In this document: in pieces, positions 1 to 7,869 of the stretch | How positions within the stretch are numbered: position 1 is the first letter of the stretch | Layout: every line of letters starts with the position of its first letter | DNA from: an uncultured Bacteroidales bacterium | Lineage (GTDB): Bacteria > Bacteroidota > Bacteroidia > Bacteroidales > Bacteroidaceae | Reading direction: 5' to 3' | DNA length: 64,000 nt | NCBI GenBank assembly: GCA_902775375.1 | Contig: CACYLU010000004.1 | Span: forward strand, 80,265 to 144,264 | The notes under the pieces: generated by a model | Seen by the model: the letters and a program-made list of their open reading frames with translations, nothing else | What the model was told of the DNA's origin: nothing | Databases searched by the model: none | Program-made: the position numbers and the translations under genes

Positions 1-86
1 TTCTTAAGAGTGCTGCCGATTATGTAGAGGCTGATGCTTTGGCTGCTAAGAAAATTGAGGCTGTCCGAGCATCATTGGGTATCTAA
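1..86 (+). CDS. 3' end of an unidentified gene (27 codons visible)
   Basis: Only the last 27 codons and the TAA at 84-86 lie in the window; the open frame runs from base 3. The visible tail is alanine- and lysine-rich (it ends KIEAVRASLGI) and looks like an amphipathic C-terminal helix of a soluble protein. The gene ends just before a strong hairpin terminator. There is too little sequence to name a family. Confidence 0.6.
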   Translation, partial: LKSAADYVEADALAAKKIEAVRASLGI

Positions 87-92
87 AAAGAA

Positions 93-120
93 ATTATCCC
101 CGCCAAACGGCGGGGATAAT
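93..120. terminator. Bidirectional hairpin terminator
   Basis: A perfect 12-bp inverted repeat (arms 93-104 and 109-120, four-base loop) sits between two converging genes. It is GC-rich in the stem and flanked by A-rich sequence on the left and T-rich sequence on the right, so it can stop transcription from either side. The stop codon of the acetyltransferase overlaps its right end. Confidence 0.85.
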
Positions 121-608
121 TATTTTAGTTTTTGATACGCTAGCCTCTCATCTCCATTCAATAGGTAGATGATACCGCAATACTGGAAACCATGCTTTAG
201 CAAGTTATGCTGCATGATGTGGTTGTCATGGTGTGTATCTATTCTGATATTGTCTGTTATCTGAAAGCAATAATCCATGACTGCAGCAAAAACTCCGTGG
301 CTATTTGGTGTACTTGCCATGCGATGTATCACGAAATAAGGTTTCACGTTGTCTATCCAAGCACCATCAACAATCTTATGGTATGTGATGTCTGGACCGG
401 GAATGAAAGCAAATGTACCGATGGCGTTCCCATTCTCTATGCACAAGTAGCTGCTCCCGTTTTCAATGTCTCTTTTTATCAGGTCGGCAGACGGACTGTC
501 TCCACTCCACTGATGCATATTCCCATCACTCCTCATAATTTGTCTTCCGTCCTCAATCAAATCGAGAATGGTGGCTAGGTCATCAGGTGTTGAATGCCGT
601 ATCTGCAT
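120..608 (-). CDS. GNAT family N-acetyltransferase
   Basis: A 162-residue single-domain protein with the GNAT layout: N-terminal MQIRHSTPDDLATILDLIEDG as beta1-alpha1, a central IGTFAFIPGPD strand, and a C-terminal half with the pattern IRIDTHHDN...LLKHGFQYCG that matches the beta5-alpha4 region of the fold. The usual acetyl-CoA loop (Q/RxxGxG/A) is not obvious; RMASTPNSHG stands in its place. It starts 3 bases after the trpS stop, so the two genes probably share a transcript. The substrate cannot be predicted. Confidence 0.85.
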   Translation of the reverse strand: MQIRHSTPDDLATILDLIEDGRQIMRSDGNMHQWSGDSPSADLIKRDIENGSSYLCIENGNAIGTFAFIPGPDITYHKIVDGAWIDNVKPYFVIHRMASTPNSHGVFAAVMDYCFQITDNIRIDTHHDNHIMQHNLLKHGFQYCGIIYLLNGDERLAYQKLK

Positions 609-611
609 GCG

Positions 612-1601
612 TTAGTAAAGCCTAAAGCCAATAATCTTGCGCACCTCGTTCAGCGTTTCTGAAGCACTCTGACGGGCATGATCGGCACCCTCCTTGGCAA
701 TCTTGTCAAGTAAAGTTGTGTTGGCACTGTATTCCTCAATCTTCTCACGGATAGGAGCTACAATGTTTACTAAGTCCTCGGCAATCTGCTTTTTTAAGTC
801 ACCGTAACGCAAGGTGCAGTCGTTCCATTTCTCATCGAAATACTGATAGGTATCAGGTGTTGAAGCAATCTTTAAGAAGGTAAACAGGTTCTCAATTACC
901 TCAGGCCGTTTGCTGTTAGGTTCCTGTGGCCCATTGTCAGTCACCGCTTTCATCACTTTCTTGCGGATGGTCTTATCGTCATCGCGCAGGTAGATGCAGT
1001 TTCCCTCACTTTTGCCCATCTTGCCGCTGCCATCTAACCCTGGTACCTTCAGTGCTGTGGCGTTGAAGTAGAAGTTCTGTGGTTCGGGAAAGAATTCAAT
1101 ACCATATATATTATTAAAGCGGCGGGCACATTTGCGCATCATCTCCATGTTCTGCTCCTGATCCTTACCTACGGGTACCTTATGTGCCCTGTGTTGCAAC
1201 ACGTCAGCTGCCATTAGAGTAGGATAGGTCAGCAGTCCTGCATTTACATTATCTGGTTGCTTGCGAGCTTTTTCCTTGAAAGTCGTCACACGTTCCAACT
1301 CACCCAAATAAGTGTTCATATTCAGATACAGATACAACTCTAATGTCTCTTTGACATCACTTTGTACATATATGGGCGCTTTCTGAGGATCGATACCACA
1401 TGCCAGATACTCTGCCAAAATGGTACGTGCGCTGTTTTGTATATTCTCTGGTTTGGGATGTGTGGTCAGTGAATGCCAGTCGGCAATGAAGAACATACAT
1501 TGATATTGGCCCTGCATAGCCACAAAACTCTTCACTGCTCCGAAATAGTTGCCCAGATGCAGATTACCTGTAGGACGTATTCCGCTTACTACTTTTTCCA
1601 T
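612..1601 (-). CDS. trpS: Tryptophan--tRNA ligase
   Basis: A 329-residue class I aminoacyl-tRNA synthetase that charges tRNA-Trp in the cytoplasm. The N-terminus reads SGIRPTGNLHLGNYFGA, with HLGN as the HIGH signature, and the KMSKS loop appears as GSGKMGKSEGN. Length matches bacterial TrpRS. The ATG at 1601 is about 30 bases below a minus-strand TATCTTTG -7 box, which fits a short leader. The GNAT gene follows after 3 bases. No leader structure is visible upstream, so unlike the trp operon further on it shows no sign of attenuation. Confidence 0.97.
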   Translation of the reverse strand: MEKVVSGIRPTGNLHLGNYFGAVKSFVAMQGQYQCMFFIADWHSLTTHPKPENIQNSARTILAEYLACGIDPQKAPIYVQSDVKETLELYLYLNMNTYLGELERVTTFKEKARKQPDNVNAGLLTYPTLMAADVLQHRAHKVPVGKDQEQNMEMMRKCARRFNNIYGIEFFPEPQNFYFNATALKVPGLDGSGKMGKSEGNCIYLRDDDKTIRKKVMKAVTDNGPQEPNSKRPEVIENLFTFLKIASTPDTYQYFDEKWNDCTLRYGDLKKQIAEDLVNIVAPIREKIEEYSANTTLLDKIAKEGADHARQSASETLNEVRKIIGFRLY

Positions 1602-1631
1602 TTCTCAATTGATGTTTTAATAAATTGTGTG

Positions 1632-1639
1632 CAAAGATA
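1632..1639 (-). promoter_or_regulatory. -7 promoter element of trpS
   Basis: Read on the minus strand this is TATCTTTG, an exact match to the Bacteroidetes -7 consensus TAnnTTTG, about 30 bases upstream of the trpS ATG. It is back to back with the metY -7 box, so the 72 bases between the two genes hold divergent promoters. Confidence 0.7.
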
Positions 1640-1652
1640 GTGATTTATTTGT

Positions 1653-1660
1653 TAACTTTG
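1653..1660 (+). promoter_or_regulatory. -7 promoter element of metY
   Basis: TAACTTTG matches the -7 consensus TAnnTTTG. It predicts a transcript start near 1667, which leaves almost no leader for the upstream ATG at 1674 and favours the ATG at 1698 as the metY start. Confidence 0.7.
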
Positions 1661-1697
1661 CCAACGATTTGTTATGAAAGTAAACAATACTATTAAT

Positions 1698-2975
1698 ATG
1701 AAGAAGAATTTAGAGACTATCTGTGTTCAAGGTGGCTGGAAACCCAAGAATGGCGAACCACGTGTATTACCTATCTATCAGAGTACTACATTTAAGTATA
1801 GTAGCACAGAAGAAATGGCTGATTTGTTCGACCTCAAGGCTGACGGTTATTTCTATACTCGTTTGGCTAATCCCACTAACGATGCAGTGGCAGCTAAGAT
1901 TAATGAGTTGGAAGGTGGCGTAGGTTGTGTGCTTACCTCTTCAGGTCAAGCAGCCAATTTCTATGCTATATTCAATATCTGTCAAGCCGGCGACCATTTT
2001 ATTACTTCTAACACCATATATGGCGGAACGTTCAACCTTTTTGGTGTGACACTGAAGAAATTGGGCATTGAGTGTACTTTTATTGACCCAGACTGGAGTG
2101 ATGAGCAGATTGAGGCGGCTTTCCGTCCCAATACTAAGTGCTTCTTTGGTGAGACCATTTCCAATCCGGGTGGTAATGTGTTCGATATAGAGCGCTTTGC
2201 CAAGATGGCTCACAAGCATGGTGTGCCACTGATTGTGGATAATACATTTGCTACGCCTATTAACTGTCGCCCGTTCGAGTGGGGTTGTGATATTGTGACG
2301 CATAGTACTACCAAGTACATGGACGGCCATGCGACCCAGGTGGGTGGTGCCGTAGTGGATAGTGGCAACTTTGACTGGGAGGCATATGCTGACAAATTCC
2401 CAGGTCTCACTACTCCAGATGAGAGCTATCATGGACTTACATATACCAAGGCATTTGGCAAGAAGGCTTATGTTACTAAGCTGGTTTCCCAACTGATGCG
2501 CGACTTGGGATCTATTCCTGCGCCACAAAACTGTTTCTTGCTTAACTTAGGTTTGGAAACATTGCACTTGCGCATGCCCCGTCATTGCGAAAATGCGCTG
2601 AAAGTTGCTGAGTGGCTGCAAGCTAATCCAAAGGTGGCATGGGTGAACTATTGTGGTTTGAAAGGCAACAAATACTATGACTTGGCTCAGAAATATCTTC
2701 CTAATGGGTCATGCGGAGTAATTGCATTCGGCTTGAAAGGCACGCGTGAAGATGCTGTGCGTTTTATGGATGCTCTTGATTTTGTGGCTATCGTAACACA
2801 TGTGGCTGATGCCCGCACCTGTGTATTGCATCCTGCCAGTCATACCCATCGTCAACTCAGCGACGAACAACTTCGTGAAGCAGGCGTGGCCCCTGACCTT
2901 ATCCGTCTTTCTGTTGGCATTGAGAACGTTAATGATATCATAGCCGATTTGCAGCAAGCGATGCAGAGAATTTGA
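1698..2975 (+). CDS. metY: O-acetylhomoserine sulfhydrylase (MetY type)
   Basis: A PLP enzyme of the Cys/Met metabolism family that makes homocysteine from O-acetylhomoserine and sulfide. Family signs include the N-terminus ETICVQGGW, the substrate-loop segment YTRLANPTNDA, LTSSGQAANF, and the PLP lysine in THSTTKYMDGHATQVGG. From the ATG at 1698 it has 425 residues, close to MetY and longer than methionine gamma-lyase (about 400). An in-frame ATG at 1674 is possible, but the -7 box at 1653-1660 puts transcription start only about 7 bases before it, so I prefer 1698. It is monocistronic, with a terminator directly downstream. Confidence 0.9.
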   Translation: MKKNLETICVQGGWKPKNGEPRVLPIYQSTTFKYSSTEEMADLFDLKADGYFYTRLANPTNDAVAAKINELEGGVGCVLTSSGQAANFYAIFNICQAGDHFITSNTIYGGTFNLFGVTLKKLGIECTFIDPDWSDEQIEAAFRPNTKCFFGETISNPGGNVFDIERFAKMAHKHGVPLIVDNTFATPINCRPFEWGCDIVTHSTTKYMDGHATQVGGAVVDSGNFDWEAYADKFPGLTTPDESYHGLTYTKAFGKKAYVTKLVSQLMRDLGSIPAPQNCFLLNLGLETLHLRMPRHCENALKVAEWLQANPKVAWVNYCGLKGNKYYDLAQKYLPNGSCGVIAFGLKGTREDAVRFMDALDFVAIVTHVADARTCVLHPASHTHRQLSDEQLREAGVAPDLIRLSVGIENVNDIIADLQQAMQRI

Positions 2976-2994
2976 TTTAATCTCATATTTATCT

Positions 2995-3024
2995 AAGGGG
3001 ACGCCGTAAAAGCGCCCCCTTTTT
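2995..3024 (+). terminator. Rho-independent terminator of metY
   Basis: A GC-rich stem (ggggacgc with gcgcccc, one bulged A) is followed by five T residues, about 20 bases after the metY stop. Confidence 0.8.
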
Positions 3025-3038
3025 ATTCTAGTGAACTT

Positions 3039-3170
3039 CTATCCCTATGGTTAACGTTTGCTATCCCTATGGCTAATGCTTGCTATCCCTATGGTTAATG
3101 CCTGCTATCCCTATGGTTAATGCTTGCTATCCCTATGGCTAACGCTTGCTATCACTATGGCTAATGCTTG
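3039..3170. repeat. Six tandem 22-bp direct repeats
   Basis: Six contiguous 22-bp units start at 3039, 3061, 3083, 3105, 3127 and 3149. Each begins ctatccctatgg and ends with tg; units differ at only one to three positions (for example ggttaatg/ggctaatg). A partial seventh unit begins at 3171. There are no spacers, and 22 is not a multiple of three, so this is neither a CRISPR array nor coding. It lies between the metY terminator and the convergent tolC end, in a 365-base region without a gene. Confidence 0.95.
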
Positions 3171-3181
3171 CTACTATTGTC

Positions 3182-3239
3182 CGCAGTATCTACTATGGGG
3201 CGTCGCGATATCTGTTATACCCCTATAGGAGATACTGCG
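3182..3239. repeat. Long hairpin next to the 22-bp repeats
   Basis: Arms 3182-3200 and 3220-3239 pair over about 18 positions with one bulge and one mismatch (cgcagtatct with agatactgcg at the base, gggg with cccc at the top), leaving a 19-base loop. It lies in the same gene-free region as the tandem repeats and has no T tract, so it is not a typical terminator. Confidence 0.75.
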
Positions 3240-3269
3240 ATGACTCATGACAAGCATTGCGGCGGGTAA

Positions 3270-3306
3270 TAGTAAAGCCTCGGTCAGGTGACGCGAGGCA
3301 TTACTA
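3270..3306. terminator. Hairpin downstream of tolC
   Basis: The arms tagtaaagcctcg (3270-3282) and cgaggcattacta (3294-3306) pair with one A-A mismatch. The hairpin lies about 35 bases beyond the tolC stop and may end the efflux operon transcript, although no clear U tract follows on the minus strand. Confidence 0.5.
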
Positions 3307-3340
3307 TAAATCATGACGTAGATTAGTTGGTTTTATATCT

Positions 3341-4696
3341 TTATTCCCCTATAGCTTGTTTGTATGCTAAGAGCTTGTTATGGTAGTTGGTGTATGCATC
3401 TGTGCGCTTGTCGAGTGCTTGTTGATAAAGTAACTGGGCCTCCAACAAATCACTCATGGTAATGGTGCCAGCATTGTAGTAATCGCGATTCAAACGCAAG
3501 TTCTCTGAGGCCTGTTCGATGCTACGCTTGACAATAATAAGTTGATTGTAAGCCTCTTGTACATTGTTCCACGCACTCTGCATGTTGATCTTCAGTAGTT
3601 CGGAATTGTCTGCCAACTGATCTATGGCTTTCTGGCGTTCTATCTTTTTACGCTTGATGGCATGAGATCCGCCCCACCAGTCAGAGATGGGGATGCTTAC
3701 TGTAGCCATGAGCATACCGAATGAGCGGCCAGACTCCAGCATGTTGTGATAGACGAGGCCACCACCTACTGCTACTGTTGGCAGATAACTTCCTATTGCC
3801 ATTTTGTGCTGCAGTTTGGTGGCTTCAACTTGTTTGCCTAAAAGCTGATATTCTGCCGTGTTGAGCAATGCCAGCTGGTGGTCTTGCTTCTCCATCATAG
3901 GAGACTGCACTTCGGGGTCATAGCTCAGTAAATAGTCCGTAGATTGCAAACCGCAATATTGTGCCAATAGCATACGCAAGAGGGAGATGCTGTTGTTCAG
4001 TGTGAGCTCCTGGCTCTCCACATCATTCTGACGCAGTTCTACCTGTAAGAGATCGTTGCGCATTGCTACACCTGCTTTTACAGCTACTGACACATCTTTA
4101 TGGATATCGTTCAGTAAGGCTTTTACGGCAGCAATAGTCTTAAGTTTCTCTTCTAGTGATACTATCTGCCAGTAATACTGCTCGGCGGTTTTCTCTACCT
4201 CGTTTTCGGATAGCTGAAGCTGTAATCGACTCACTTCTTCACCCACCTTTGCAAGCTTGTTTCCGTTGATAATCTGTCCTCCAGCAAAAACGGGCTGCAT
4301 GGCTACTAAACTTCCCATTACTCCTTTCTTCATCATTTCCATGCTTATGGGCTGTCCTAATGATGCCAATGCTTCTACTGGTATAATACCTGAATGGGCT
4401 ATAGCAGCTGCTATCTCGGGGGTGATATAGTCAGATAAATTGATTTCCATCTTTGCCATGCCTTTATTTGCGGTGAAGCCGAAGCCAGTGGCACTGATTG
4501 TGGGAAAATACTTGGTAAAGGCTTCCTTGCGTTGTTGCTCTGCTGCATCCACACTGCGTTGTGCATTGCGCAGGGTGATGTTGTTATGACGGGCCGAGTC
4601 CAAGATTTGTTCCAATGTATAGGTTGACTGAGCAATAGACAATTGAGAATTGAAGATTGAACATGCAATACCTATTGTATATAAAAATCTTTTCAT
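3341..4696 (-). CDS. TolC-family outer membrane efflux protein
   Basis: A 451-residue outer-membrane channel component, last gene of an adaptor-pump-TolC operon and 12 bases behind the RND pump. After an N-terminal signal peptide it shows the TolC/OEP pattern: YTLEQILDSARHNNITLRNAQRSVDAAEQQRKEA, long amphipathic helices, and a second repeat ending DYYNAGTITMSDLLEAQLLYQQA. It should form the trimeric barrel and periplasmic tunnel for drug or metabolite export. Oddly, the signal peptide (ACSIFNSQLSIAQ) is largely written by four copies of a 7-bp repeat at 4633-4660 that recurs in other genes of this window. Confidence 0.93.
   Translation of the reverse strand: MKRFLYTIGIACSIFNSQLSIAQSTYTLEQILDSARHNNITLRNAQRSVDAAEQQRKEAFTKYFPTISATGFGFTANKGMAKMEINLSDYITPEIAAAIAHSGIIPVEALASLGQPISMEMMKKGVMGSLVAMQPVFAGGQIINGNKLAKVGEEVSRLQLQLSENEVEKTAEQYYWQIVSLEEKLKTIAAVKALLNDIHKDVSVAVKAGVAMRNDLLQVELRQNDVESQELTLNNSISLLRMLLAQYCGLQSTDYLLSYDPEVQSPMMEKQDHQLALLNTAEYQLLGKQVEATKLQHKMAIGSYLPTVAVGGGLVYHNMLESGRSFGMLMATVSIPISDWWGGSHAIKRKKIERQKAIDQLADNSELLKINMQSAWNNVQEAYNQLIIVKRSIEQASENLRLNRDYYNAGTITMSDLLEAQLLYQQALDKRTDAYTNYHNKLLAYKQAIGE
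4633..4660 (-). repeat. Heptamer repeat (TCAATTC/G type), four units, inside tolC
   Basis: On the coding (minus) strand four 7-base units follow one another: TCAATCT, TCAATTC, TCAATTG, TCTATTG. They encode S-I-F-N-S-Q-L-S-I within the signal peptide. The same unit, in the same orientation and reading frame, occurs in coaE, trpF and the GH78-like gene. Confidence 0.8.
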
Positions 4697-4708
4697 GTTA
4701 TTATGTTA

Positions 4709-7700
4709 TTATTTAAGCGAAACTTTCCAATATACTACAGGAAGCATGGTAACTACCATGATCAAAGAACCGATTCCACCTGCAAAAATGGTGACACCCA
4801 CTGCCATCCAGAACGACGACTGAGCAATGATCATCGGCACTACACCGACAGCAGTAGTGGCTGTAGTAAGGAAGATAGGTACCATGCGGCGACTACCAGC
4901 ATCACGTGCAGCTTGTTTCACAGCCTCATTGTATTGCTTATAATAGGCACGCTTCTCCTCTTTAGAAACTCCAACTGGCAAAGGATGTTCAGCTACGAAC
5001 TTTTTGACTAAGTCGATGGCGTGCTCGAAAATTAATATCTCATTTCGCATGATCATACCCATCAAGGTGATAAGTCCGAAGATGGAGGTAAGCCCTAAAG
5101 AGCGATCCATCAACCCCAGGCCGATAAGGGCACCTGGAGTCATAAGTGCTAAAGCGGCCATGCAGACAGTAGTGATTCCGTACTTCTTAAAGTTGAACAG
5201 CAAGAAGAAGAATACAATGATCATGGCTATGACTGTACCCCAGAAGATCTGAGGCAGTGCCTCATTGCCATATTCAATTTCTCCGCCTACCTCAGTGCGT
5301 ACACCTTGTGGTATCTCAATATCTTCCTGCATAATGCGGGCAATCTCTTGTTCGATAGGTGAAGTAAATACTCCTTGTGCAAAGTGTCCTGTAACAGTGA
5401 TGCAACGCTCTCCGCCACGATGCACGATGCTACTCTCGCTCCACTTGGGTGCAACCTTAGCTATCTGACGAAGGGGGATAGTAGTGTTGGTCTGGTTTAC
5501 TCCTGCTGATATCATAGACATAGGGGATGCAATACCCAAGTTGGCAATATCAGAGTAGGTCATATCAGCATCGTCTTTCACCACAATGGGAACTTCGTAA
5601 TCACCCTCCCAGATTTGACCTACGCGGAGGTCAGATGAGGTGGCACTGAGTGCCAATTGGGCAGTAGTACGGGTGATACCAAGCTGTGCAGAAGTTACAG
5701 GGTCGAGCTGTACACTGATGATGGGGTGGGGTTGGAAGAAGTCGGTATGTACCCATTCCACTTCCGGCATTTGGCGCATGTGCTCCATTAACCTTTCTGC
5801 CACCACATGCAGTGAGTCGATATTGTTGCCATAAAAGCGGTATTCCAATTCGGTGGGTTGCATATAGTCCAACCTTTTGAATTTAACGTATGCGTCAGGG
5901 AACGCTTCACTAAGTTGAGGTTGGTATTCAGCCAGTAAATCCAATGTTATCAGATCGCCTTTAGTGTTGACAATGAACTGTGCAAAATTGTTGCCAGCCA
6001 TCTGCGGCGCATAGGCATCCATGAAGCGAGGTGATGAACAACCAATGAAACTTGTAATACCAGTTATTCGTTCGTCTCGTTCTAAGACGTGACGCACAGA
6101 ATCTGCAATAGCTTCGGTCTCGGCCAGTCCTTTACCGTCAGGTAGGAAAATCTCAACGGCAAACTGGTCGCGGTCAGCGTAAGGGAAAAGACGTATCTTC
6201 AAAGTTGGTGCGATAAGCGTTGATAGCAGAATGATAGCGATGCCGCCAAATATAGTGATCCAAGGACAACGGAATGTGAAGTCAAGCACGCGTTCATACG
6301 TTCGCTGCACCCATTTGGTGATGGCGTTGCCATCTGTGCTCACTTTTCCAGGCTTGATGATGCGTGTCTCCAAGAAAGGGATGATGGTTACTGCCAATAT
6401 AAGTGATACCATCAAGTTGATAGTGATGGTAATGGGGAAATCCTCAAGTGCATCATGGAATGAGCCTGTCATTGTTATCAAGTAAGGATAGAAGATGGCA
6501 CAGATGCAGATTGTAGCCAGCAGCATAGGCATGAAATACTGGCGAGCCGATTCTATGGCAGCATCCATGGGCTTAAAGCCCTTGCCAAGATACTCCAGAT
6601 AACCGTCAATGACCACAATGGAGTTATCTACAATCATTCCCAGAACCACAATCAATGCTGCCAGCGTGATAATGTTCAGTTCAATTCCCATCAGATACAT
6701 TATGGCAACTGATACGAAGGTGCTAAGTGGAATGGTAGTAGCAGCCACGATTGCCGAGCGAAGAGGGAACAGTACCATCATTACAAGGATGATGATAGCC
6801 ATAGAGATAAGCAGGTCGCGCAGGAAATTGCTTACACTCAAGGCCACCACTTTGGGCTTGTCGGCTATTCGGGTGACATTCACATCGTTGGGCAATTCGT
6901 TCTGGCGGAAGTCATTCAGTACTTGATCCACCTCACGTCCATATTCCACTACATTGTTGCCAGGAGTCATCTCCATAGAGAGCAGCACGCAGGGGTGTCC
7001 ATCTTGCTCAATGCGGCTGGCATGTGTGTCGTATTCACGCACCACTCGTGCTACATCTCTCACTCTAACCACCTTGTCGGTAATAGGGTCGGAAAAGATA
7101 ATTTGGTTGGCAATCTCCGTCTCTGAGTTCTCCATGGCCTCCACATGAATGGGTATCTCTTGATCATCATCACTAATATTTCCACTCATGGTGGTTACAC
7201 CTTGGGCTTGCAGACGGCTGAATAACATTTGCTGACCAATTCCGTAGGCTTGCAGCCTCTGACGGTCAACATACAGGCTGATCTGCTCTTTCTGTTCACC
7301 AAACATCTTTACATTGGCTACTGATGGAATTCGACGTAGACGGTCGCCTAAGTCATCACTGTATTGTTTCAGCTCGCGATAACTGCGCTGGGAGCTTTCG
7401 ATAGCAATTAATAAAGCTGAAGTATTGCCGAAGTCGTCATTTACTACGATAGCCAATACGCCTGTAGGTAGCTGTGATTTGAAATAATTAAGTCCATGCT
7501 TTATCTTTGACCATACCTCATCTTTGTTATCCACATCATCGTTCAGCTTCACCATTACAATGCACATACCATTCTGTGATGTTGTGGTGGTCTTAATTCG
7601 GTTTACTTCGCCATAGGTGAACAGGTATCGCTCAAGTGGACGCGCCACCTGTTCCTCAACTTCCTCGCTAGTAGCACCAGGATAAACAGCTACTACAACG

Positions 7701-7846
7701 CCTTGGCGAATGGTGGAATGTGGAAATTCGTCTTTCGGCATGACATACATACCATAGATACCCATCACAAAAAGGATCCCTATGATGAGTAAGGATATAG
7801 AGTAATGCTCCAATGGCCAACGAAGCCAATTCATTTTATTATTCAT
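4709..7846 (-). CDS. RND-family efflux pump (AcrB/HAE1 class), inner-membrane subunit
   Basis: A protein of about 1045 residues with the RND layout: an N-terminal TM helix (YSISLLIIGILFVMGIYGMYV), a large periplasmic porter region, TM2-6, a second porter region and TM8-12. Start: the longest frame opens at a TTG (7873) overlapping the adaptor stop, but ATGs at 7846 and 7834 follow; I use 7846. In TM4 the usual Asp-Asp proton relay (VDDAIVV in AcrB) reads IVDNSIVV, and the TM10 lysine position reads MIMRNEILIF, so the relay is D/N plus R instead of D/D plus K. The adaptor lies upstream and tolC downstream. Substrate unknown. Confidence 0.93.
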   Translation of the reverse strand: MNNKMNWLRWPLEHYSISLLIIGILFVMGIYGMYVMPKDEFPHSTIRQGVVVAVYPGATSEEVEEQVARPLERYLFTYGEVNRIKTTTTSQNGMCIVMVKLNDDVDNKDEVWSKIKHGLNYFKSQLPTGVLAIVVNDDFGNTSALLIAIESSQRSYRELKQYSDDLGDRLRRIPSVANVKMFGEQKEQISLYVDRQRLQAYGIGQQMLFSRLQAQGVTTMSGNISDDDQEIPIHVEAMENSETEIANQIIFSDPITDKVVRVRDVARVVREYDTHASRIEQDGHPCVLLSMEMTPGNNVVEYGREVDQVLNDFRQNELPNDVNVTRIADKPKVVALSVSNFLRDLLISMAIIILVMMVLFPLRSAIVAATTIPLSTFVSVAIMYLMGIELNIITLAALIVVLGMIVDNSIVVIDGYLEYLGKGFKPMDAAIESARQYFMPMLLATICICAIFYPYLITMTGSFHDALEDFPITITINLMVSLILAVTIIPFLETRIIKPGKVSTDGNAITKWVQRTYERVLDFTFRCPWITIFGGIAIILLSTLIAPTLKIRLFPYADRDQFAVEIFLPDGKGLAETEAIADSVRHVLERDERITGITSFIGCSSPRFMDAYAPQMAGNNFAQFIVNTKGDLITLDLLAEYQPQLSEAFPDAYVKFKRLDYMQPTELEYRFYGNNIDSLHVVAERLMEHMRQMPEVEWVHTDFFQPHPIISVQLDPVTSAQLGITRTTAQLALSATSSDLRVGQIWEGDYEVPIVVKDDADMTYSDIANLGIASPMSMISAGVNQTNTTIPLRQIAKVAPKWSESSIVHRGGERCITVTGHFAQGVFTSPIEQEIARIMQEDIEIPQGVRTEVGGEIEYGNEALPQIFWGTVIAMIIVFFFLLFNFKKYGITTVCMAALALMTPGALIGLGLMDRSLGLTSIFGLITLMGMIMRNEILIFEHAIDLVKKFVAEHPLPVGVSKEEKRAYYKQYNEAVKQAARDAGSRRMVPIFLTTATTAVGVVPMIIAQSSFWMAVGVTIFAGGIGSLIMVVTMLPVVYWKVSLK

Positions 7847-7869
7847 GTTATTTAATGCTAATTTCTTTC

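Noticed and set aside
3039..3170. The 22-bp repeats as a CRISPR array
   Set aside because: Units are directly contiguous with no spacers, and no cas genes are in the window.
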